From NCBI GenBank assembly GCA_964431965.1, contig CAYSLU010000158.1, forward strand, positions 1-5,722: 5,722 nucleotides of DNA. The letters run 5' to 3'. The notes under the pieces are model-generated. The model did no database searches and had not been told where the DNA came from. It saw nothing but the letters and a program-made list of their open reading frames with translations. Positions 1-5,202 of the stretch are shown here, piece after piece. The translations under genes and the position numbers were made by a program. The DNA is from CAYSLU01 sp964431965. GTDB taxonomy: Bacteria; Verrucomicrobiota; Kiritimatiellia; CAIKKV01; CAYSLU01. Numbering within the stretch: position 1 is the stretch's first letter; each line of letters starts with the position of its first letter.

Positions 1-177
1 CACGCGGCCGGCGACGCCATCCAGCCCGCCACCCGCAACCGGCGCGCCCGCCGACGGGGGCCGGGCGGCCGGGGGCGGGGCGGATTCCGGCGCGCGGCCC
101 GAGCACCCGGCGCCCGATCCCACCACGGCCGCCGCCGCCAGCGCCACCCCAAGCCGCCTAGCCTCGGACCAGTTCAT
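1..177 (-). CDS. Probable lipoprotein, N-terminal part only (runs off left edge)
   Basis: An open frame of 59 codons starts at ATG 177-175, inside the 3' end of kdsA (20-base overlap), and continues past the window edge. The N-terminus looks like a lipoprotein signal: a short polar start with Arg-Arg at residues 7-8, a hydrophobic Ala/Val stretch at about 9-20, then a small-residue cleavage region ending in Cys25 (GSGAGC). The -3 residue is Gly rather than the usual Leu, so the lipobox is imperfect. After Cys25 comes a Pro/Ala/Gly-rich, low-complexity segment typical of the linker behind a lipid anchor. A good ribosome binding site (TGAGG, 7 bases upstream) supports the start. The mature domain lies outside the window, so no function can be given. 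Its position after kdsA suggests an envelope role, by inference only. In DNA this G+C-rich an open frame of this length could occur by chance; the case rests on the signal peptide and ribosome binding site together. Confidence 0.6.
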   Translation of the reverse strand, partial: MNWSEARRLGVALAAAAVVGSGAGCSGRAPESAPPPAARPPSAGAPVAGGGLDGVAGRV

Positions 178-982
178 CAATCTGCCTCAGTATCGGCCAC
201 AGCCGGCGCAAGACCGGCACGGGCATCATGTTCGCCGCATCAGACAGCCCCCGCTCGGGCCGGGGGTGCGTTTCCACAAAGACCGCATCGCACCCGGCCG
301 CCACGGCCGCACGCGCCAGATAAGGCGCCCACTCGCGCTCGCCGCCGGATTTCGTTCCGCCCGCCCCGGGAAGCTGAACGCTGTGCGTCGCATCAAAAAC
401 AACCGGGTAGCCCGTCCGCCGCATGATCGGCAGGCTTCGCATGTCCGCCACCAGGTTTCGGTATCCGAAGCTCGTCCCGCGCTCCGTGAGCAGGATCCGC
501 CGATTGCCCGTCTCCTCGATCTTCGAAACGATCTGCGCCACGTCCCACGGCGCGAGGAACTGCCCCTTCTTGACGCTCACCGTCCGGCCAGTCGCAGCCA
601 GCGCCAGGATCAGGTCGGTCTGCCGGCAGAGGAAGGCCGGAACCTGCAGCACGTCGACCACCCGCGCCACGGCCTCCGCATCCTCATCCCGGTGTACGTC
701 GGTCAGAACCGGAACCCCGCACCGCTCTCGCACTTCGGCCAGGATCGCCAGCCCCTCGTCCAAGCCGGGTCCCCGAAACGATGCGCCCGACGACCGGTTC
801 GCCTTGTCGTACGAGGCCTTGAAGATGAAGGGAATCCCCTCCTCGCCCGCCCAGTCGGTCAGCCGGCGAGCCAGGCTGAGGCAGGCGCGCCGCCCCTCGA
901 TCACGCAGGGCCCGGCGATCAGCGCGAGCGGGGCGCCGCCCCCAATCGCCACGCGCTCCGATATGCGCACCCGCCTCGTCAT
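158..982 (-). CDS. kdsA: 3-deoxy-8-phosphooctulonate synthase (Kdo-8-P synthase), metal-dependent type
   Basis: This cytosolic TIM-barrel enzyme condenses phosphoenolpyruvate with arabinose-5-phosphate to give Kdo-8-phosphate, an early step of LPS inner-core synthesis. The 274 residues are close to the family length (284 in E. coli). Signature blocks appear in order: IAGPCVIEG (about 22-30), FKASYDKANRSS, SFRGPGLDEG, LTDVH, LQVPAFLCRQTDL, VKKGQFLAPW, the LTERGTSFGY loop, FDATHSVQLPG and VFVETHPRPERGLSD near the C-terminus. Cys26, His200, Glu237 and Asp248 occupy the four metal-ligand positions of the metal-dependent class, where the E. coli enzyme has Asn in place of the Cys. I chose ATG 982 because GGAGGG sits 4 bases upstream. 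An upstream ATG at 1000, overlapping the kdsB stop as ATGA, would add six residues (MSAEGR) but has only a weak binding site. The TAG stop at 160-158 lies inside the next gene. Family identity is certain by motif; the start is less so. Confidence 0.97.
   Translation of the reverse strand: MTRRVRISERVAIGGGAPLALIAGPCVIEGRRACLSLARRLTDWAGEEGIPFIFKASYDKANRSSGASFRGPGLDEGLAILAEVRERCGVPVLTDVHRDEDAEAVARVVDVLQVPAFLCRQTDLILALAATGRTVSVKKGQFLAPWDVAQIVSKIEETGNRRILLTERGTSFGYRNLVADMRSLPIMRRTGYPVVFDATHSVQLPGAGGTKSGGEREWAPYLARAAVAAGCDAVFVETHPRPERGLSDAANMMPVPVLRRLWPILRQIDELVRG
185..189 (-). promoter_or_regulatory. Ribosome binding site of the partial lipoprotein gene
   Basis: The minus strand reads TGAGG, 7 bases before the ATG at 177. 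It lies inside the kdsA coding region and supports a separate translation start overlapping the kdsA stop codon. Confidence 0.55.
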
Positions 983-986
983 GCGA

Positions 987-992
987 CCCTCC
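987..992 (-). promoter_or_regulatory. Strong ribosome binding site that favours kdsA start at 982
   Basis: The minus strand reads GGAGGG, 4 bases before ATG 982 (GGAGG with a 5-base spacer). The competing ATG at 1000 has only a run of G residues upstream, so this site decides the start call. Confidence 0.6.
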
Positions 993-996
993 GCGC

Positions 997-1746
997 TCAT
1001 GCGAGCCCCATCTGCCGCAGCGCCGCCTCGGCCTTCGCAACGTCTCCCGGCGTGTCCACGCCCACGCCCGCGTACTCGGTCTCCAGCACGCGGATGCGCC
1101 CGCCGATGTGAAGCGCGCGCAGCTGCTCCAGCTTCTCCGTCAGCTCCAGCCGGCTGGGCGGCGTTTGCACGAACCGGTCCAGAAACCGCGCCTGATAGGC
1201 GTAGATGCCGACGTGCCGCCAATGCAGCGGGCCGCCTCCGTCCGCTCCCCCCGGATCGCGCACGTGCGGAATCACCGAGCGCGAGAAGTACAGCGCCCGC
1301 CCCCGTGCGTCGCACACCACCTTCACCACCGCCGGGCTGGCCAGCTCCGCCGCGTCGCGGATCGGCGTCGCCGCCGTCGCCATGTCGGCGTCCCGATCTT
1401 CCTCCATGGTCGCGGCCAGCCGGTCGATCAGGTCCGGGTCGATCAGCGGCTCGTCCCCCTGAACGTTGATCACCACGTCCGCGCCCCGACCGGCCACGGC
1501 CTCGGCCGCCCGGTCGGTTCCGGACGCGTGCGCCGGGTCCGTCATGGCCGCCTCGAAGCCGGCCCGCCGCACGACGTCCGCTATCCGCGCGTCGTCGGTC
1601 GCGACGAGCAGCAGGTCCAGCCGGCGCGCCCGGCGCGCCCGCTCCGCGACCCACAGGACCAGGGGCTTGCCGCAGAGCGGCGTCAGGCTCTTTCCCGGAA
1701 GCCGGGTCGATCCCCACCGCGCCGGTATGACGCCCGCAATCTTCAT
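997..1746 (-). CDS. kdsB: 3-deoxy-manno-octulosonate cytidylyltransferase (CMP-Kdo synthetase)
   Basis: This soluble enzyme activates Kdo with CTP to CMP-Kdo, the donor used by Kdo transferases to build the LPS inner core on lipid A. At 249 residues it matches the usual length (248 in E. coli). The nucleotide-binding N-terminus IPARWGSTRLPGKSL lies at residues 7-21, followed by LLLVATDD (about 45-52), HASGTDRAAEA (about 73-83) and VVINVQGDEPLI (about 91-102). LYFSRSVIP (about 152-160) and the HVGIYAY block (about 178-184) come next, then ELTEKLEQLR, and GVDTPGDVAKAE near the C-terminus. Asp98 (QGDEP) and Asp231 (GVDTPGD) are the expected metal-binding acidic residues. The ATG overlaps the stop of the heptose kinase gene as ATGA, and GAGGAG lies 11 bases upstream (1763-1758). 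It is co-directional with kdsA, which makes the precursor of its substrate. The intervening phosphatase (KdsC) is not in the window. Confidence 0.97.
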   Translation of the reverse strand: MKIAGVIPARWGSTRLPGKSLTPLCGKPLVLWVAERARRARRLDLLLVATDDARIADVVRRAGFEAAMTDPAHASGTDRAAEAVAGRGADVVINVQGDEPLIDPDLIDRLAATMEEDRDADMATAATPIRDAAELASPAVVKVVCDARGRALYFSRSVIPHVRDPGGADGGGPLHWRHVGIYAYQARFLDRFVQTPPSRLELTEKLEQLRALHIGGRIRVLETEYAGVGVDTPGDVAKAEAALRQMGLA

Positions 1747-2765
1747 GCGCTGAGCCGCTCCTCGTCGCGAACGGCCGCGACCAGTTCCTTCGGCGAGCAG
1801 GTCGCCGTGCCGAGCTTGCCCACGACGACGCCAGCCGCGAAATTGCCGATCTCGGCCGCCTCCAGGTCGCCCGCCCCCGCGCTCAGGGCCAGCACGCAGG
1901 CCGCAATCACCGTGTCGCCCGCGCCGCTCACGTCGAACACCTCGCGCGCCCGCGTGGGAATGATGCGCGGCGCGTGGCCTTTCGCCGCCAGGTACATGCC
2001 GTGCGAGCCCAGGGTGATGATAAGCTGCTGCGGGTTCCACTTCCGGAGCAGGATCTCGGCGGCCTTCCGGAGTTGGAGGTCCTTGCGGGGATCGACCAGC
2101 GGGGTGTTCTCGGGCAGGCCGGCCGCCGCGTACGCTTCGCGCGTGTTCGGCGTCGCCACGGTAATCCCCGACATCTGCAGAACCCGGTTCCGGTTCGGAT
2201 CGAACCCAACCGGGATGCCGCGCTTGCGCGCGCAGGCCAGGACGGTGTCGACCACCTCCTGTGCGATCGCGCCCTTCGCGTAGTCCTCGATGATCACGCC
2301 CGTCATCCGCCCGATCAGCGTCTCCAGCCGCCGGCAGAACCGCTCCACGGTCCCGCCGGGGAACTCGCGGACGTCCTCCCAGTCCACCCGCACCACCTGC
2401 TGGCGATCGGCGACGATCCGCGTCTTGACCGTCGTGCGGAACGACGGAAGCGCCATGATCCCATCGGTCCCGATGCGCCCCGACCGCAGCACGCGCATGA
2501 GGCGCCGCCCGCTGTCGTCGCGGCCGACCAGCCCGGCGATGACGGCATCTCCTCCCAGGGAGCGCACGTTCATGGCTACATTCGCCGCGCCGCCGGGCAT
2601 GTCCTTCTCATGGGAGACCTTCACAACCGGCACGGGCGCCTCCGGCGAGATCCGGTCCACCGTCCCCCGGATGAACCGGTCCAGCATCAGGTCGCCCACG
2701 ACCAGGATGCGCTGCCGGGAAAAGCCGGACTGGATCGCCGCCGCCCGCTCCGAGCTGATCATCAT
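1743..2765 (-). CDS. hldA: D-glycero-beta-D-manno-heptose-7-phosphate kinase (stand-alone RfaE1/HldA)
   Basis: This PfkB/ribokinase-family sugar kinase phosphorylates heptose-7-phosphate at C1, a step toward the ADP-heptose (or other nucleotide-heptose) used for the LPS core. Of its 340 residues, VVGDLMLDRFIRG is at about 22-34 and VDRISPEAPVPVV, highly characteristic of RfaE, is at about 36-48. PGGAANVAMNV (57-67) is the first PfkB signature. EDYAKG (160-165), FDPNR, TPNTREAY and ITLGSHGMYL follow. The second PfkB signature FDVSGAGDT (277-285) carries the presumed catalytic base Asp284. The protein ends soon after the kinase domain. It therefore lacks the C-terminal nucleotidyltransferase domain found in the bifunctional HldE of E. 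coli (477 residues), and a separate RfaE2/HldC would be needed. AGGAG lies 8 bases before the start, and the ATG overlaps the upstream stop as ATGA. A second Met follows directly and could also be the start. Substrate anomer and partner enzymes are inferred from the family. Confidence 0.93.
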   Translation of the reverse strand: MMISSERAAAIQSGFSRQRILVVGDLMLDRFIRGTVDRISPEAPVPVVKVSHEKDMPGGAANVAMNVRSLGGDAVIAGLVGRDDSGRRLMRVLRSGRIGTDGIMALPSFRTTVKTRIVADRQQVVRVDWEDVREFPGGTVERFCRRLETLIGRMTGVIIEDYAKGAIAQEVVDTVLACARKRGIPVGFDPNRNRVLQMSGITVATPNTREAYAAAGLPENTPLVDPRKDLQLRKAAEILLRKWNPQQLIITLGSHGMYLAAKGHAPRIIPTRAREVFDVSGAGDTVIAACVLALSAGAGDLEAAEIGNFAAGVVVGKLGTATCSPKELVAAVRDEERLSA

Positions 2766-3547
2766 CGATTCTGCTCCTGCCCCGCGGTGCGCGGCGCGCG
2801 GCTCCAGAAGTCCGGCGCATCAGGCGCCACCCCCCAGTCCGCGTCATAGCGCACTTCGATGTACGGCTGGCTCTCGGTCGCCAGCCACTCCCGCTCCACG
2901 CCCCGGATCTGCCACGCGTTCGTCCGCAGCACGCTCCGGGCTGACAGCCGGAAATGATACAGGCGGCGGCCGGGCGCATCGAGCGGCGTCTGCGTGTACT
3001 CGATGCCCTCGGCCGCGGCGGTCCGTTTGCCGCCCTCGTCCCGCCACTCGATCGTCCCGTCCCGCACCACCAGCCGCACGCGCCGCGAGAAGTCCGCCAT
3101 GACGGCCGTCAGATCCGCGGCCGAGCTGGCCGGGCCAAAGCCGCGCAGCACGTTCGGCTCCCACTCCCCGGCCGCGGTGCGGGCCATCGAGAGCTGGCCG
3201 CCCGTCAGCGTGATCCGCAGCCCGCCGGGCGACAGGCCCAGGCGCGCCTCCCGAACGCTGAACGCGCCGGGCCTTCGGCTGTCGCCGCGGTCCGACGCCA
3301 CGTGATCGAGAATCAGGTCGTAGGGCCACCCGACACGCGTCTTCTCGATCGAGACCTTGAACCCGGTGCGCTTCTGCACCTGCTCCTCCACGTACTCCCG
3401 GAACCCGTCCGTCCGCGCGGCACAGTACGCGAACACCAGCAGGATCACGACGACGACCAGCAGGATCGTCAGCGAACCGCCAAGGCCGCCCCGCTTCTTC
3501 GGGGGCGTCGGCGCCGTGGCATCGAGCACCTGATTGCGGCCGCTCAT
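2762..3547 (-). CDS. Single-pass membrane protein with AsmA-like N-terminus, function unknown
   Basis: I do not recognise a named family for this 261-residue protein. The first 24 residues are polar and carry a Lys-Lys-Arg cluster (17-19). A strong hydrophobic helix follows at about 25-43 (ILLVVVVILLVFAYCA), giving an N-in signal anchor with the rest outside the cytoplasm. After the helix, FREYVEEQVQKRTGFKVSIE and a following WPYDLILDHV stretch resemble the start of AsmA/DUF748-type proteins: a helix, a 'TG-x-x-V-x-I' strand, then beta strands. The middle (about 95-130) continues with alternating beta-type segments (FSVREARLGL, LRITLTGGQLSMAR), and residues 157-172 (VRLVVRDGTIEW) read like a repeated groove-forming strand pair. 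It is far shorter than full AsmA proteins and the C-terminal tail is polar. ATGA overlaps join it to yggS upstream and to the heptose kinase downstream, so it is probably co-translated with both. The LPS neighbourhood suggests an envelope role. The gene is real with high confidence; the AsmA link is tentative. Confidence 0.88.
   Translation of the reverse strand: MSGRNQVLDATAPTPPKKRGGLGGSLTILLVVVVILLVFAYCAARTDGFREYVEEQVQKRTGFKVSIEKTRVGWPYDLILDHVASDRGDSRRPGAFSVREARLGLSPGGLRITLTGGQLSMARTAAGEWEPNVLRGFGPASSAADLTAVMADFSRRVRLVVRDGTIEWRDEGGKRTAAAEGIEYTQTPLDAPGRRLYHFRLSARSVLRTNAWQIRGVEREWLATESQPYIEVRYDADWGVAPDAPDFWSRAPRTAGQEQNR
2774..2778 (-). promoter_or_regulatory. Ribosome binding site of the heptose kinase gene
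   Basis: The minus strand reads AGGAG, 8 bases before ATG 2765. It lies within the last codons of the upstream membrane-protein gene. It supports the first of two adjacent Met codons as the start and allows initiation independent of coupling. Confidence 0.6.
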
Positions 3548-4248
3548 TCCTCGCCCCCCGCCGGCGCCGGGCGCGGGCGCTTCCCGAACAGGATCGAGCC
3601 CAGGCGAACCGTCGTGGCGCCCTCCTCGACCGCCGTCTCAAAGTCGTGTGACATGCCCATGGAGAGCTGCGGCAGCGGCCGTCCGCCCGCCAGGGCGAGC
3701 CGGTCGCGCAGCTCCCGCAGCGCGCGGAAGAACGGGCGCACGGCCTCGGGCTCCGGGTTGAACGGCGGGATCGTCATCAGCCCGGCCACATTCACGTTCA
3801 TCAGCCGGTCCGCACCCTCGAGCACGGCGGCTACGCCGTCCGGCGACAGCCCGAACTTGGACCCCTCGCCGGACACGTTGACCTCAAGCAGCACGGTCGG
3901 GCGGCGCCCCGCCGCCTCGGCGGCCGCGTCCACCAGCCCCAGCAGCCGCGCGGAGTCCACTGAATGGATCACCTCGAACAGGGCGACGGCCTCGCGGACC
4001 TTGTTGCTCTGCAGGTGCCCGATGAGGTGCCAGACGAGATGGTCCGGACACAGCGGAATCTTCTGGCGCGCCTCCTGCACCCGGTTCTCGCCGAATGCGT
4101 CGAGCCCGCACTCCGCCGCCTCCCGGACGGCGTCGGGGCCGAACGTCTTCGTGACCGGCAGAATGCGCACGCCGGACGGATCGCGGCCCGCCCGGGCGCA
4201 GGCATCCGCGATCCGCCGCCGCACCTCGCTCAGTTGCTCGCTGAACAT
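3544..4248 (-). CDS. yggS: YggS-family pyridoxal phosphate homeostasis protein (PLPBP)
   Basis: YggS/PROSC proteins bind pyridoxal 5'-phosphate on a single TIM-barrel domain. They buffer or deliver the cofactor in the cytosol and affect amino-acid and keto-acid balance; no enzymatic activity is established. The 234 residues match the family length. Lys34 in ILPVTKTF is the expected Schiff-base lysine. GLDAFGENRVQEARQKI (about 48-64), WHLIGHLQSNKV (about 73-84), LLEVNVSGEGSKFGL (about 120-134), VAGLMTIPPF, and the C-terminal phosphate-binding run LSMGMSHDFETAVEEGATTV then RLGSILFGKR are all family signatures. The start at 4248 is supported by GGAG 5 bases upstream. It lies 13 bases after recR and its stop overlaps the next gene as ATGA. 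Placement behind recR looks like transcriptional linkage rather than a shared pathway. Confidence 0.96.
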   Translation of the reverse strand: MFSEQLSEVRRRIADACARAGRDPSGVRILPVTKTFGPDAVREAAECGLDAFGENRVQEARQKIPLCPDHLVWHLIGHLQSNKVREAVALFEVIHSVDSARLLGLVDAAAEAAGRRPTVLLEVNVSGEGSKFGLSPDGVAAVLEGADRLMNVNVAGLMTIPPFNPEPEAVRPFFRALRELRDRLALAGGRPLPQLSMGMSHDFETAVEEGATTVRLGSILFGKRPRPAPAGGEE

Positions 4249-4253
4249 CGCTG

Positions 4254-4257
4254 CTCC
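4254..4257 (-). promoter_or_regulatory. Ribosome binding site of yggS
   Basis: The minus strand reads GGAG (inside GGTGGAG), 5 bases before ATG 4248, in the 13-base space between recR and yggS. It supports the chosen start. Confidence 0.6.
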
Positions 4258-4261
4258 ACCG

Positions 4262-4858
4262 TCACATGCCCTGCCGGCCCTGAAGCGCGCGCCCCAGAGT
4301 CACGGCGTCCGTATATGCAATGCCGCTGCCGACCGGCAGCCCGAAGGCCAGGCGGCTGACGCGCACCTCGCGGTCGCGCATCCGCTCAGCCACAAACTGC
4401 GCCGTGGCGTCGCTCTCCACATCCGTGTTGAGCGCCAGGATCACCTCCCGGATGCCCTCGTCGGCCACCCGCTGAAGCAGCGCCTCGATCCGCAAGTCCG
4501 CCGGCCCCTGCCCTTCCATCGGCGAGATCTTGCCCATCAGCGCGTGGTACCGCCCCCGGTACCCGGTCTTCTCGATCAGGTCGATGTCGGTCGGCTCCTC
4601 CACCACGCAGATGATCGAGCCGTCCCGCCGGGCGTCGGTGCACAGCCGGCACGGGTCCTCGTCGCGCGCCGTGATCGCCCCGCAGCGCGCGCACCCGCAG
4701 ATGGTGTCGCTGATCTCGCGCAGCGCGTCGGCCATCTCGGCGGCCAGCGCGGAGTTCCGCGCGATCCCGAGCGCCATGCGCTCGGCCGAGCGGCGCCCGA
4801 CGCCGGGCAGTTCCGCGAGCGCGCGGGACAGGCGGTCCAGGCAGATCGGCCGGCTCAT
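4262..4858 (-). CDS. recR: Recombination mediator protein RecR
   Basis: RecR acts with RecO (and RecF) to load RecA on single-stranded DNA coated with SSB during gap repair. It forms ring-shaped oligomers around DNA. The 198 residues match the family length (201 in E. coli). The helix-hairpin-helix LPGVGRRSAERMA lies at about 17-29. The zinc finger uses Cys56, Cys59, Cys70 and Cys73; an extra Cys54 sits just before it. The Toprim domain begins at about 82 (ICVVEEPTDIDLIE), with YHALMGKISPMEGQGP (about 104-119) and the ALNTDVESDATA strand-turn (about 142-153). The C-terminal GLPVGSGIAYTDAVTLGRAL is the conserved Walker-B-like tail that helps hold the ring together. The start codon overlaps the ebfC stop as ATGA, as expected in the widespread dnaX-ybaB-recR arrangement. 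No residue expected for function appears to be missing. Confidence 0.98.
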   Translation of the reverse strand: MSRPICLDRLSRALAELPGVGRRSAERMALGIARNSALAAEMADALREISDTICGCARCGAITARDEDPCRLCTDARRDGSIICVVEEPTDIDLIEKTGYRGRYHALMGKISPMEGQGPADLRIEALLQRVADEGIREVILALNTDVESDATAQFVAERMRDREVRVSRLAFGLPVGSGIAYTDAVTLGRALQGRQGM

Positions 4859-5175
4859 CGTTTCATTCCGAGGCCCGGGATGCTGAGCCCGGCGGTCACC
4901 CGGGACATCTCCTCGGAGGCCATCTCCTTGGCCTTGGCGATGGCCCCGTTCGCCGCCGCCAGCACCGTATCCTCCAGCATCTCGACGTCATCCGGGCTCA
5001 CGACGCCGCGGTCGATCTTGATCGACGCGAGCGAGCCGTCGCCCCGGGCGACGGCCTTCACCGCACCGCCGCCCGCCGCGAACTCAACCGTCTTCTGGGC
5101 CAGCTCTTCCTGGAGGCGCTCCATGTCCTTCTGCATGGCCTGCGCCTGCTTCATCAACTTCATGATATTCGTCAT
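4855..5175 (-). CDS. ebfC: YbaB/EbfC family nucleoid-associated protein
   Basis: YbaB/EbfC proteins are small dimeric DNA-binding proteins that coat the nucleoid and can influence gene expression. The 106 residues match the family (about 100-115). The N-terminal helix is Met/Gln/Lys-rich (MKLMKQAQAMQKDMERLQEE, 5-24) and predicted coiled-coil, with a family-typical start. A beta sheet follows (TVEFAAGGGAVKAVARGDG, then SIKID with a VVSPDDVEMLEDTVLAA helix start). A second long helix (about 66-92) ends before a short Gly/Pro/Met tail (LSIPGLGMKR). It begins 27 bases after the dnaX stop, with GGAG 10 bases before the ATG (5189-5186). Its stop overlaps recR, which suggests that recR translation is coupled to it. 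Which DNA sequences it binds cannot be read from the window. Confidence 0.96.
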   Translation of the reverse strand: MTNIMKLMKQAQAMQKDMERLQEELAQKTVEFAAGGGAVKAVARGDGSLASIKIDRGVVSPDDVEMLEDTVLAAANGAIAKAKEMASEEMSRVTAGLSIPGLGMKR

Positions 5176-5202
5176 GGTCTGCTTTCTCCGCCTCTGCCGC
5201 GC

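Noticed and set aside
45..85. G/C runs suggesting a structured or G-quadruplex element
   Set aside because: The stretch encodes the Pro/Ala-rich linker of the partial lipoprotein, and codon choice explains it. No regular four-run quadruplex spacing or terminator with a T tract was seen.
983..1717. Upstream extension of the kdsA frame to give a 519-residue protein
   Set aside because: The extra part is Gly/Arg-rich and low in complexity, and it lies wholly within kdsB in another frame. The KdsA homology begins just after the ATG at 982.
1747..2040. Upstream extension of the kdsB frame into the heptose kinase gene
   Set aside because: KdsB family length and its N-terminal nucleotide motif start at ATG 1746. 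The extension overlaps the conserved C-terminal half of the kinase.
266..2849. Long plus-strand open frames opposite kdsA, kdsB and the heptose kinase
   Set aside because: They are antisense to firmly identified genes, have Arg/Pro/Ala-biased translations and show no recognisable motif. They are explained by codon bias on the real strand.
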